Source: Bacteroidales bacterium
GTDB lineage: Bacteria > Bacteroidota > Bacteroidia > Bacteroidales > UBA1715
NCBI GenBank assembly: GCA_017642535.1
Contig: JAGCOW010000065.1
Coordinates: forward strand, 1 to 40,160
Length of the DNA: 40,160 nt
Direction of reading: 5' to 3'
Shown here: positions 1 through 8,064 of the stretch, one piece after another
Position numbering within the stretch: position 1 is the stretch's first letter
Layout: every line of letters starts with the position of its first letter
The notes under the pieces: model-generated
Told to the model about the DNA's origin: nothing
Seen by the model: the letters and a program-made list of their open reading frames with translations, nothing else
Databases searched by the model: none
Translations under genes and position numbers: made by a program

Positions 1-516
1 GGGGCTGATTCCTATACACTTACAATTAAGAATAATGGAGAAATTGTATGTTCGCTTACGTTCAATGCTCAAGGTCAACTGGCAAATATAGATTTCTCAA
101 ATACAGCAAGTTACGAACTTAAATCGGATGTGTTGGCCTATCAGTTTACCGTAACAGGACTTACGGAAGGAACCTCGTATGGATACAATTTCAAAGCCCT
201 TGACTACAACAAAATTGTGCTTAAAGAATACGAAGGTGAGTTTACCACAAAAGAAGGCATACAAACAGGTGGCGATACTCAAGGTTTCGAAGAATGTGGA
301 ACACATGACGACAAGGAAGATTTTGTTTCAACCTCAGTATCAGAGGTTTCCAACGCTTCATCGATTACAATTGCTAACCGTCAAATTCTCGTAAACGAAG
401 AAGTTCCTGCATTCGTAGTAACCGTTTCTGGACAAAAAATTGCAAATGCAAACCTAAAAACAGGTATGTATTTTGTGGTTGTAGATGGAAAAACACTTGC
501 TGTTTCAATACGATAA
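1..516 (+). CDS. C-terminal part of a secreted protein with Fn3-like and possible type IX sorting domain (5' truncated)
   Basis: The reading frame is open from base 1, so the gene begins before the window; 171 residues are visible. Residues 1-80 are a beta-rich segment with alternating hydrophobics, resembling a fibronectin type III-like module. A Gly/Asp/Glu-rich linker follows (about 85-115). The last 50 residues contain VSGQKI, then GMYFVVVDGKT and a basic end (SIR), the pattern seen in type A C-terminal sorting domains of the type IX secretion system. That would imply export across the outer membrane and surface attachment or release. The nearby porX gene fits, but the sorting assignment is inference from pattern only. 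What the missing N-terminus does cannot be told. A terminator follows at 563-592. Confidence 0.7.
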   Translation, partial: GADSYTLTIKNNGEIVCSLTFNAQGQLANIDFSNTASYELKSDVLAYQFTVTGLTEGTSYGYNFKALDYNKIVLKEYEGEFTTKEGIQTGGDTQGFEECGTHDDKEDFVSTSVSEVSNASSITIANRQILVNEEVPAFVVTVSGQKIANANLKTGMYFVVVDGKTLAVSIR

Positions 517-521
517 TTCCC

Positions 522-547
522 GTAGAGACGTGCCATGGCGTCTCTAC
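522..547. repeat. Short palindromic element, copy 1
   Basis: Perfect 9-base arms (GTAGAGACG and CGTCTCTAC) flank a CCATGG core. The same core and arms recur at 39544-39573, and a related diverged form lies at 28863-28886. No T-run follows this copy, so it is unlikely to be a terminator alone. It looks like a member of a dispersed intergenic palindrome family. Confidence 0.7.
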
Positions 548-562
548 AACATAATAGTTTCT

Positions 563-592
563 AAAAGCAATCCATTCGGGTTGCTTTTTTTA
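563..592 (+). terminator. Rho-independent terminator after the first gene
   Basis: The arms AAAAGCAA and TTGCTTTT enclose a small inner CC/GG pairing, followed by a T-run. It lies after the stop at 516 and before the amylase promoter. Its right arm also supplies the TTG that could serve as the -33 element of the next promoter. Confidence 0.75.
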
Positions 593-609
593 GATTTTTT
601 GTATATTTG
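581..609 (+). promoter_or_regulatory. Bacteroidetes-type promoter for the amylase gene
   Basis: TATATTTG at 602-609 matches the TAnnTTTG -7 box. A TTG at 581-583 lies 18 bases upstream, near the usual -33 spacing. The start codon is at 644, leaving a leader of roughly 30 bases. Confidence 0.6.
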
Positions 610-643
610 TTACAATTACTCGTGAATTCAAATATATAAACTT

Positions 644-2419
644 ATGAAAACGAACCATCTATTTACAGTATCAAAAAACTTGTTATTACTACTCTCCCTC
701 ACGTTTTTTTCTTGTTCAAATACAAAAAAGGAAAAAGACAACGATACAACAATCACTGGTAATTTTGTGATTCCCAACATACCCAAATGGGCTGAGAATG
801 CTGTTTTTTACCAAATATACCCGCAAACATTTTACGATTCCAATGGTGACGGAATCGGCGATTTGCAAGGAATCATTCAAAAACTTGATTATGTGAAAAG
901 TCTTGGCGTTGATGCAATCTGGCTCAATCCCTTCTTTGAATCTCCCTTTGCCGACGCCGGCTACGACATTTCCGACTACAAAAAAGTGGCTCCCCGCTAT
1001 GGAACGAACGACGATGCGAAACAATTGTTTGCCGAAGCCCATAAACGCGGATTACACGTAATTTTTGACTTTGTGGCAAGCTACACTTCTATGGAACACC
1101 CTTGGTTTCAGGCATCAGCCCGACAAGACACAAACAAATACACCAATTGGTACATTTGGACCGACAACGTATGGAAAAATCCACCAGAAGAATACGCAAG
1201 CGATTTCATAAAAGGATATGGTGAACGCAACGGACAATATATGAGAAACTTCTACTATTGTCAACCGGCACTGAATTACGGATTCGCGCTCCCCGATTCA
1301 AACTATTCGTGGCAACTTCCTCCCGACCACCCCGATATCTTAAACTTAAAAGAAGAAATGAAAAACGTGCTTCGTTTTTGGATGGATATGGGAGCCGACG
1401 GATTTCGTGCCGATATGGCAGGTGCTCTTACAAAAGATGCCAACGTGGTGGGAAACGAGCAATTCTTCAACACTCACGTAAATGCAACCAAAGAATTTTG
1501 GAGAGATATTCGTCATCTTTTAGAGCAAGAATATCCTAATGCCTTTATGGTTGCCGAATGGTCGTACCCTATCGACGCCTTGGACAACTGCTTCCACGTA
1601 GATTTCTTCCACTGGTTCAACGGCTATAACGATTTGTTCCAAAAAGAAGACTGGCGAATCTTGAACGGATTCTCGGAAGGACATAGCTTCTTCGATGTTG
1701 AAGGAAAGGGCAACATCACCGAATTTCTGGAAAATTATATGACACAATACGAAGCAACAAAAGGCAAGGGGTACATCTGTCTTCCTCTTGGAAACCACGA
1801 CAATGCCCGATTGTGCAACAACCGCACCGACAAAGATATGGAGATAATTTTCACCTTTGGATTCACTATGCCAGGCGTGCCTTTTATTTATTACGGAAAC
1901 GAAATCGGTATGAAACAAATGCCAACATCGTGGCCACAGGTTGAAGGAGCATATAAACCTCGCAACGGAGCAAGAACGCCTATGCAATGGTCGGCAGGCA
2001 AAAATCTTGGATTTTCAACTGCTTCTGCCGAAAAACTTTATTTGCCCGTAGATACGGCACAAAATGCACCAAATGTTGACGCACAAGAGACCAACCCAAA
2101 TTCTTTGCTCAACAAGACACGAAAATTCATAGAACTTCGTCATACAGAACCAGCTTTGGCAAATTACGCAGAATTCGTTCCCTTGTACGCGGAAAAAGAC
2201 CGTTATCCGTTTATATATGCAAGAGCAAACGGCAACGATGTCGTGCTTGTAATGCTCAATCCTTCGGGCAAAGAAGTTTCAGCGACGTTCAATGTCAATG
2301 TGCCTTTTTCGACGACAAAACTATTGGCTGGCGACACCTTTGAAATTCAACACAACGAAAACAATGTTACGGCAACTATGCCAGGTCAATCGTATGCCAT
2401 CATAAAACTAATACCATAG
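644..2419 (+). CDS. GH13 alpha-amylase-family lipoprotein
   Basis: A 591-residue glycoside hydrolase of the alpha-amylase family, probably cleaving or rearranging alpha-glucans at the cell surface or in the periplasm. The N-terminus is a lipoprotein signal with lipobox FFSC, so Cys24 should be lipidated. The (beta/alpha)8 barrel starts near residue 50 (FYQIYPQTFYDSNGDGIGD). The catalytic triad is visible: nucleophile Asp257 in GFRAD, acid/base Glu305 in VAEW, and Asp386 in GNHDN. A beta-sandwich domain occupies about the last 80 residues. Conserved region I is odd: the usual D-x-x-x-N-H reads DFVASY (residues 142-147), so the substrate-binding His is Tyr. No SusC/SusD genes are adjacent. Substrate is not assigned. 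Confidence 0.9.
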   Translation: MKTNHLFTVSKNLLLLLSLTFFSCSNTKKEKDNDTTITGNFVIPNIPKWAENAVFYQIYPQTFYDSNGDGIGDLQGIIQKLDYVKSLGVDAIWLNPFFESPFADAGYDISDYKKVAPRYGTNDDAKQLFAEAHKRGLHVIFDFVASYTSMEHPWFQASARQDTNKYTNWYIWTDNVWKNPPEEYASDFIKGYGERNGQYMRNFYYCQPALNYGFALPDSNYSWQLPPDHPDILNLKEEMKNVLRFWMDMGADGFRADMAGALTKDANVVGNEQFFNTHVNATKEFWRDIRHLLEQEYPNAFMVAEWSYPIDALDNCFHVDFFHWFNGYNDLFQKEDWRILNGFSEGHSFFDVEGKGNITEFLENYMTQYEATKGKGYICLPLGNHDNARLCNNRTDKDMEIIFTFGFTMPGVPFIYYGNEIGMKQMPTSWPQVEGAYKPRNGARTPMQWSAGKNLGFSTASAEKLYLPVDTAQNAPNVDAQETNPNSLLNKTRKFIELRHTEPALANYAEFVPLYAEKDRYPFIYARANGNDVVLVMLNPSGKEVSATFNVNVPFSTTKLLAGDTFEIQHNENNVTATMPGQSYAIIKLIP

Positions 2420-2477
2420 TCTTGTAATACTAAACCGATTTTCTTGCCGTTATATATTTATATTAGAATTTATTATT

Positions 2478-4031
2478 ATGCGACAAATCAACATACTTTG
2501 GGCTGACGACGAAATAGAGTTGCTCAAACCTCATATTTTATTCCTTGAAGCAAAAGGATATGCCGTTCATCCTGTAAACAACGGAAACGACGCCATTGCA
2601 GAAGTTTCGAACCAAAATTTCGATATTGTGTTTCTTGACGAGCAAATGCCCGGACTGAGCGGAATAGAAGTCTTGGAGTCAATAAAGGCAAAACATCCCG
2701 AACTTCCCGTCATCATGATTACCAAAAGCGAGGAAGAAAACATCATGGACAAGGCAATCGGCTCGCAAATCAACGATTATCTGATAAAACCTATAAATCC
2801 CAATCAAATTTTGTTGGCTCTCAAAAAAAACCTCAACAAAAACGACTTGCTGTCGCAAAATATGACGATGAAATACCAACGCGATTTCTCGCAACTTGGT
2901 ATGGAAATAGCAAATGCACGCACGCACGAGGATTGGATTGAACTGTATAGGCATTTGGTATATTGGGAAATGCAGCTGGAACAATCGAAAGACCATAGCA
3001 TGAACGATTTGCTCCTTATGCAGAAAAACGACGCGAATGTGAATTTTGCAAAATTCATCAAGAAAAACTACGTGTCGTGGTTTCAACCCAATTGCACCGA
3101 AAAACCTATCTTGTCACCAAACATCATCAAGGAAAAAGTTCTTCCCGAAATAAAAAAAGACCGACAAACCTTGTTGCTCGTGCTCGACAATCTTCGTTAC
3201 GACCATTGGATTGCCCTTCGTTCACTTTTGAGCGAATACTATACCGTGACCGAGGATTCTCTCTATTTCAGCATTTTACCCACTACAACGCAATATGCTC
3301 GTAATTCCCTGTTTTCAGGACTTATGCCAGCCGACATCGAGAAACTTTATCCCGAACTTTGGGTTGACGACGAAGAAGACGAGATGAAAAATCTTCACGA
3401 AGAAGAAATGCTCGTCACTCAACTGAAACGACTGGGCTACAACGAAAAAATCTATTTTGACAAAATCACGTCAATCAACTCAGGAAAGAAACTTTCCGAT
3501 AGGATTTACAAGATTTCACAATGTCATTTTTCGGTTTTGGTGCACAATTTCATCGATATTCTTTCGCACGCCCGAACAGAAATGAACATGATTAAGGAAC
3601 TTGCAAGCGACGAGGCGGCATATCGCTCGCTCACCGTGTCGTGGTTCAACCATTCTCCCCTATTCGAGTTGTTGCAGGAACTCGCTCACAAGAAAATCAA
3701 TCTCATCATCACTACCGACCATGGTTCCGTAAACATTCAAAATCCTATAAAAGTGTTGGGCGACAAGTCAATTCCAACCAATTTGCGTTACAAACAAGGC
3801 AAAGCACTACAATACAATCCCAAAGAAGTGTTTGAAATTACCAAACCGCTCGATGCACGATTACCAAAGAGTCATTTGAGTTCTACCTTCATTTTTTCGA
3901 CAAATCAAGACTTTTTTGCATACCCGAACAACTATAATTATTACGCAAAATACTATAAAGACACGTTCCAGCACGGAGGCATATCGCTCGAAGAAATGAT
4001 AATTCCTTGTGTTTCGTTGCAAGCAATATAA
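2478..4031 (+). CDS. porX: PorX-type response regulator with PglZ phosphodiesterase domain
   Basis: A 517-residue cytoplasmic regulator, the length typical of PorX, which works with the sensor PorY in controlling type IX secretion genes in Porphyromonas and Flavobacterium. Residues 1-125 form a receiver domain: acidic pair Asp10/Asp11, phospho-acceptor Asp54 in FLDEQMPG, Thr82 and Lys104. A helical linker follows. The C-terminal half is an alkaline-phosphatase-superfamily PglZ domain with Asp237 in DNLRYD, Thr269-271 (one being the likely nucleophile) and metal-binding Asp414/His415 in TTDHGS. PglZ domains of PorX are reported to be zinc-dependent and to cleave oligonucleotides. There is no DNA-binding domain. 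The 58-base gap after the amylase gene contains no clear promoter, so co-transcription with it is possible. Confidence 0.93.
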   Translation: MRQINILWADDEIELLKPHILFLEAKGYAVHPVNNGNDAIAEVSNQNFDIVFLDEQMPGLSGIEVLESIKAKHPELPVIMITKSEEENIMDKAIGSQINDYLIKPINPNQILLALKKNLNKNDLLSQNMTMKYQRDFSQLGMEIANARTHEDWIELYRHLVYWEMQLEQSKDHSMNDLLLMQKNDANVNFAKFIKKNYVSWFQPNCTEKPILSPNIIKEKVLPEIKKDRQTLLLVLDNLRYDHWIALRSLLSEYYTVTEDSLYFSILPTTTQYARNSLFSGLMPADIEKLYPELWVDDEEDEMKNLHEEEMLVTQLKRLGYNEKIYFDKITSINSGKKLSDRIYKISQCHFSVLVHNFIDILSHARTEMNMIKELASDEAAYRSLTVSWFNHSPLFELLQELAHKKINLIITTDHGSVNIQNPIKVLGDKSIPTNLRYKQGKALQYNPKEVFEITKPLDARLPKSHLSSTFIFSTNQDFFAYPNNYNYYAKYYKDTFQHGGISLEEMIIPCVSLQAI

Positions 4032-4042
4032 AAAAACTCACG

Positions 4043-4082
4043 TTCTTGAAAAAAAAGACCAAGACAAACGTTTTTTCAAGAA
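4043..4082. promoter_or_regulatory. Perfect 12-base inverted repeat, possible operator of the GH94 gene
   Basis: TTCTTGAAAAAA at 4043-4054 is exactly mirrored by TTTTTTCAAGAA at 4071-4082, with a 16-base spacer. It ends 8 bases before the -7 box at 4090, so it spans the promoter's upstream region. It could also act as a terminator hairpin for porX, but no T-run lies outside the stem. Confidence 0.55.
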
Positions 4083-4089
4083 TAATTGA

Positions 4090-4097
4090 TACTTTTG
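4090..4097 (+). promoter_or_regulatory. -7 box for the GH94 gene
   Basis: TACTTTTG matches TAnnTTTG and lies 33 bases before the ATG at 4131. I see no clear -33 TTG at the expected distance; that position is occupied by the inverted repeat, which suggests an activator- or repressor-dependent promoter. Confidence 0.5.
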
Positions 4098-4130
4098 TGA
4101 ACTTAATATTAACAAGTAAAAATAAGATAT

Positions 4131-6515
4131 ATGCAGTACGGATATTTTGATGACGAAAGGAAAGAGTACGTTGTTACTCGTCCCGACACTCCTCGCTCGT
4201 GGAGTAACTATTTAGGAGACGTGACCTATGGTGCGTTGATTACAAACAATGCAGGCGGATACAGTTTCTACAAATCGGCAGCTCAAGGTCGTTTTATGCG
4301 TTTCCGTCCAAACACAATCCCTATGGACCAACCAGGACGTTACGTATATGTTCGCGACAACGACAGCAAGGATTACTGGAGCACCGCTTGGCAACCTGTA
4401 AGCAAGTCGCTGAAAGAATACAAGACAACCTGCCGTCACGGTAGCGCGTATTCAATCATCGAGTCAGAATATTCCGACATTCTTATGAAATCGACGTATT
4501 TCGTGCCACTTGGCAAACAATACGAATGTTGGATGGTGAAACTTACCAACAATAGCAAAAAAACTCGTAAGTTGAGCTTGTTCACCTACGTTGAGTACGC
4601 AAGCCACTGGCAATTATGGATGGACCTTATCAATCTTCAATATACACAATATATTATGAAGATGACTTACAAGGACGGTATCATCAACCATTGTATCAAT
4701 CCTCATTTGGAAATAGAGGAAAAAATCGACGCTGGTCAGAAAAATACGTTCATCACAATGGTTGGCACCGAAGTTACTGGCTTCGACACTGATCGTGAAA
4801 AATTCATTGGCCCTTACCGTTCATACAATAATCCGCTTGTAGTTGAACAAGGAAAATGCAACGGCTCTTTGGCCGAAGGCGACAATGGTTGCGGTACGTT
4901 GCAGACCGACATCACTTTGAAAGCAGGCGAATCAAAGGAATTCGTCGTGATTATGGGTATCGGTCAAGGTTCAAAACAAGGCAAGAAAGCTCAAAAAGAA
5001 ATTCCTTCATACGCTGTTGCTGAAAAGGAATTCAACAAATTGGTTGACTACTGGCACAACCGTATCCAAGGTATGACGGTGAACACTCCTGATGCTGAAT
5101 TCAACAGCCAAATCAATATGTGGAGTCCGTTCAACTGTTTGATGACATACTCTTGGAGCCGTGCCGCAAGTCTTGTATATAGTGGCGAACGCGACGGTCT
5201 TGGCTATCGTGATACAGTACAAGATATGCTTGGCGTGCTTCCTGTTATCAACGGCGAAGTAAAAGAACGTCTTGAATTGATGATTACCGGTCAGGAATCA
5301 AACGGTGGTGCTATGCCGGTTGTGAAACCATTCGACCACACACCGGGCAAAATGCCAAAAACTGCCGACGAAGATTATCGTTCTGACGACTGTATGTGGT
5401 TGTTCAACACAATTCCTGCATACATTAAAGAAACAGGCGATTTGAAATTCTACGACAAAGTGCTTCCATATTCCGACAAAGGCGAGGCTACTGTGCTTGG
5501 TCACTTGCGTCGTGCAATTGAGTTCAACCTTGAACGCGAAGGTGCTCACGGACTTCCATGCGGTTTGAAAGCCGACTGGAACGACTGCTTGGTACTTGGT
5601 CAGAAAGGTGAAACGACTTTCGTGGCATTCCAGTTGCGTTACGCATTGAAGACATACGCTGAAATCTGCGAAATGAAGAAATTGCCAAAAGAAGTAGAAT
5701 GGGCAAACAAAGAGTTGAAGAAACTTGACGCTACGATTCAAAAACACGCTTGGGACGGAAAATGGTTCGTTCGTGCATACAACGAAGCTGGCGAAGTTTA
5801 TGGTTCGCACACAAGCAAAGAAGGACAAATTTGGTTGAACCCACAATCATGGTCGGTTTATAGCGGTTTCGCAACAGGCAAAATGGCTGACACAGTTTTG
5901 AATTCTGTAGAAAAGAACCTTGCAACTGAACACGGCGTTATGTTGGTTACAAAACCATACATCAAAACAGACCTTTCTGCTATCAAGGCACCATTGTTCT
6001 TGCCAGGTATGAAAGAAAACGGTGCTATTTTCCAACACCCACAAGGATGGATTGTAATTGCCGAAACATTGCGTGGCAACGGTGAAAACGCATACAAATA
6101 CTTCCGTGCATATATGCCAGCAGCATACAACACGAAAGCAGAAATTCGTGAAATTGAGCCATACGTTTACGCTCAGTCAACGAACAGTAAGTTCAACACT
6201 CGTTTCGGTGCTTCCCGTCTTCCTTGGTTGACAGGTGCCGCAACGTGGTCGTATTACGCTGCTACAAACCACATTATGGGTGTTCAGCCAGACTACGACG
6301 GTTTGGTAATTGATCCATGCGTTCCAAAAGATTGGAAAAAATTCGGCATGACACGTCGTTTCCGTGGCAAAATGCTTGACATTCAAGTAAAGAACCCGAA
6401 AGGCGTACAACGCGGTGTGAAATCAATCACTATCAACGGTGTGGCTATCAAAGGTAACAAGATTCCTTTGAGCAAAATCAAAGCACAAAACACGGTTGAA
6501 GTTGTGATGGGATAA
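4131..6515 (+). CDS. GH94 glycoside phosphorylase (cellobiose/chitobiose phosphorylase type)
   Basis: A 794-residue cytoplasmic enzyme without signal peptide; the length is standard for GH94. The family uses phosphate to split beta-linked disaccharides into a sugar-1-phosphate and a free sugar, saving ATP. The N-terminal beta-sandwich begins with YGYFDDERKEYV and contains GGYSFYKSA. The (alpha/alpha)6 barrel carries GLGYRDTVQD (Asp361 region) and ADWND, where Asp482 is the expected general acid. The C-terminus has the usual PWLTG and DYDGLVIDPC blocks. The N-terminal half reads closer to N,N'-diacetylchitobiose phosphorylases, other parts to cellobiose phosphorylases, so substrate remains open. 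Codon choice (mostly CGT for Arg, AAC, TTC) suggests high expression. Flanked by an inverted-repeat promoter and a strong terminator, it is monocistronic. Confidence 0.92.
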   Translation: MQYGYFDDERKEYVVTRPDTPRSWSNYLGDVTYGALITNNAGGYSFYKSAAQGRFMRFRPNTIPMDQPGRYVYVRDNDSKDYWSTAWQPVSKSLKEYKTTCRHGSAYSIIESEYSDILMKSTYFVPLGKQYECWMVKLTNNSKKTRKLSLFTYVEYASHWQLWMDLINLQYTQYIMKMTYKDGIINHCINPHLEIEEKIDAGQKNTFITMVGTEVTGFDTDREKFIGPYRSYNNPLVVEQGKCNGSLAEGDNGCGTLQTDITLKAGESKEFVVIMGIGQGSKQGKKAQKEIPSYAVAEKEFNKLVDYWHNRIQGMTVNTPDAEFNSQINMWSPFNCLMTYSWSRAASLVYSGERDGLGYRDTVQDMLGVLPVINGEVKERLELMITGQESNGGAMPVVKPFDHTPGKMPKTADEDYRSDDCMWLFNTIPAYIKETGDLKFYDKVLPYSDKGEATVLGHLRRAIEFNLEREGAHGLPCGLKADWNDCLVLGQKGETTFVAFQLRYALKTYAEICEMKKLPKEVEWANKELKKLDATIQKHAWDGKWFVRAYNEAGEVYGSHTSKEGQIWLNPQSWSVYSGFATGKMADTVLNSVEKNLATEHGVMLVTKPYIKTDLSAIKAPLFLPGMKENGAIFQHPQGWIVIAETLRGNGENAYKYFRAYMPAAYNTKAEIREIEPYVYAQSTNSKFNTRFGASRLPWLTGAATWSYYAATNHIMGVQPDYDGLVIDPCVPKDWKKFGMTRRFRGKMLDIQVKNPKGVQRGVKSITINGVAIKGNKIPLSKIKAQNTVEVVMG

Positions 6516-6535
6516 AATCCAGAACACTAATAACG

Positions 6536-6571
6536 AAAAAGAGGAATCAGTTTTCTGATTCCTCTTTTTTT
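6536..6571. terminator. Bidirectional terminator between convergent GH94 and dapA
   Basis: A 15-base perfect stem (AAAAAGAGGAATCAG and its complement) with a TTTT loop carries T-runs on both strands. It lies between the stop at 6515 and the dapA stop at 6610. Confidence 0.88.
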
Positions 6572-6609
6572 ATATAGTTAAGCCCTCAACTACGAAAAAG
6601 AACTTCTAT

Positions 6610-7494
6610 TTATTTCAACTGAGCAAGCAAACCTTTGATATATTCAAAATGGTCGTTGGTAACTGGCACTAACGGCAATCGTAGATTATTTTCCACGATT
6701 CCCATAATAGAAAGTGCCGCCTTCACTCCTGCCGGACTGCCTTGTGTGAACAAACTATCGGTAAATTCTATCAATTTCAAGTGCAACTTCAATGCCTCGT
6801 CGTATTTGTTAGCAATACACAAGCGAACCATATCGGAATACATTTTTGGCATTGCATTGGCAGTAACCGAAATAGCGCCGTGAGCACCCAATGACATGTG
6901 GGGAACCACAATGGAATCGTCACCGCTGAAAAGCATAAAATCAGTAGGCAAATCCTTCTTGATATAGGTAAACTGCTCCACCGACGGAGACGCTTCTTTC
7001 AAACCAATCACATTCGGCAATTCACGAGCAATTTTCACCGCAGTTTCGGCTGCAATGTTACAACCGGCACGCCCCGGAACATTGTATGCAATGACAGGTA
7101 ACGCACTTGCTTCGGAAACAACCTTGAAATGTTCGAAAATACCACGCTGATTCGGTTTGTTATAATAAGGAACAACCGAAAGAATTGCGTCGAAACGAGT
7201 ATCAACTTTAGCGGCACTTTTAGCAATTTCGGCAGTATTGTTACCACCACAACCCACAACAACGGGAAGTTTCTTCGTATTATGTTCAAAGACGAAATCA
7301 AGCACGGCTTGTTTCTCGCCTTCGTCCATTGTTACCGGTTCGCCAGTCGTACCACACACGACTAAAAATTCAACATCACCTCCAATAACGTGGTTCAGCA
7401 ATTTTTCCAACGATTTGAAATCTACTTTGTTATCTGCCGTAAAAGGAGTGATAAGAGCCACTCCCGTACCACGAAATCTATCTTGAATTGTCAT
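6610..7494 (-). CDS. dapA: 4-hydroxy-tetrahydrodipicolinate synthase
   Basis: A 294-residue enzyme of full family length. It condenses pyruvate with aspartate semialdehyde, the first committed step of lysine and diaminopimelate synthesis, in the cytoplasm. The (beta/alpha)8 lyase signatures are clear: GTTGEP near residue 48, catalytic Tyr137 in VIAYNVPGR, and Schiff-base Lys166 in GLKEAS. It starts one base after the stop of the DUF6913 gene and is the last gene of the iorB-paaK-DUF6913-dapA unit, ending at the bidirectional terminator. Other members of the pyruvate aldolase family (N-acetylneuraminate lyase) are less likely, given the two conserved motifs and overall length. Confidence 0.95.
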   Translation of the reverse strand: MTIQDRFRGTGVALITPFTADNKVDFKSLEKLLNHVIGGDVEFLVVCGTTGEPVTMDEGEKQAVLDFVFEHNTKKLPVVVGCGGNNTAEIAKSAAKVDTRFDAILSVVPYYNKPNQRGIFEHFKVVSEASALPVIAYNVPGRAGCNIAAETAVKIARELPNVIGLKEASPSVEQFTYIKKDLPTDFMLFSGDDSIVVPHMSLGAHGAISVTANAMPKMYSDMVRLCIANKYDEALKLHLKLIEFTDSLFTQGSPAGVKAALSIMGIVENNLRLPLVPVTNDHFEYIKGLLAQLK

Positions 7495-7495
7495 A

Positions 7496-8050
7496 TTAGT
7501 GTTTTATTTTTATTTTCGACAAATATACATTGATTTGCGTAATTAAATACGCTATTGAATTATCTTCTTTCGTATCTATCAATAAATCATACCGCAAGTC
7601 GTTCTCTATATATCGTCCGACCTTGTACGACGCGACAGAAGACAATTGTACATAATGAACAGGATACGTTGTTTCGGTGGAAATGTCTAACAAAATGTCG
7701 AAACGGTTTTTCACAAAATCCAAAGCGGCACCTTTCAGTAAACGTCCCGACCAAGAAAAATCCTTTTCAGAATAAAACTCGGTATGAGCAACTTTGGTCA
7801 AGCACTTCTCCAACTCGGGATTATCCAAAAAACCGAGCAGGGAAACTTGCATTCCGCTATGACGTTGTGCGAGAAACGTGGCAAAATCCGCTATTTGGGT
7901 ATGTACATCTTTATTTACCACATTGTAAACAATTCCTATCGTTTTGGCATTTTCAAACGAGAAAACCCTCGGTTCACGGTCGTTCCATTTTGTACGTATC
8001 GGCAACAACCACGAACCTATGCTTTCCTGTATGAAACCCAAACTACCCAT
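7496..8050 (-). CDS. DUF6913-type hypothetical protein
   Basis: A 184-residue cytoplasmic protein without signal peptide, membrane segment or recognisable catalytic motif. I recognise it as the small Bacteroidetes protein often placed next to dapA (DUF6913); its function is not known. It has a mixed alpha/beta look, with a central stretch RFDILLDISTETTYPVHYV and a basic C-terminus (SKIKIKH). It is 14 bases downstream of paaK and its stop is one base from the dapA start, so translation with dapA is probably coupled. Confidence 0.8.
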   Translation of the reverse strand: MGSLGFIQESIGSWLLPIRTKWNDREPRVFSFENAKTIGIVYNVVNKDVHTQIADFATFLAQRHSGMQVSLLGFLDNPELEKCLTKVAHTEFYSEKDFSWSGRLLKGAALDFVKNRFDILLDISTETTYPVHYVQLSSVASYKVGRYIENDLRYDLLIDTKEDNSIAYLITQINVYLSKIKIKH

Positions 8051-8064
8051 CTATCAACGTGAGA

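Noticed and set aside
2478..4031. PglZ of a BREX phage-defence system
   Set aside because: The receiver domain, length and lack of other BREX genes identify PorX rather than a BREX PglZ.
5298..5846. 182-residue open frame on the minus strand
   Set aside because: Antisense to the GH94 gene; composition is that of a shadow frame.
644..6515. Polysaccharide utilisation locus
   Set aside because: An amylase and a phosphorylase are near each other, but there are no SusC/SusD genes, no sugar transporter and no sugar-responsive regulator; porX lies between them.
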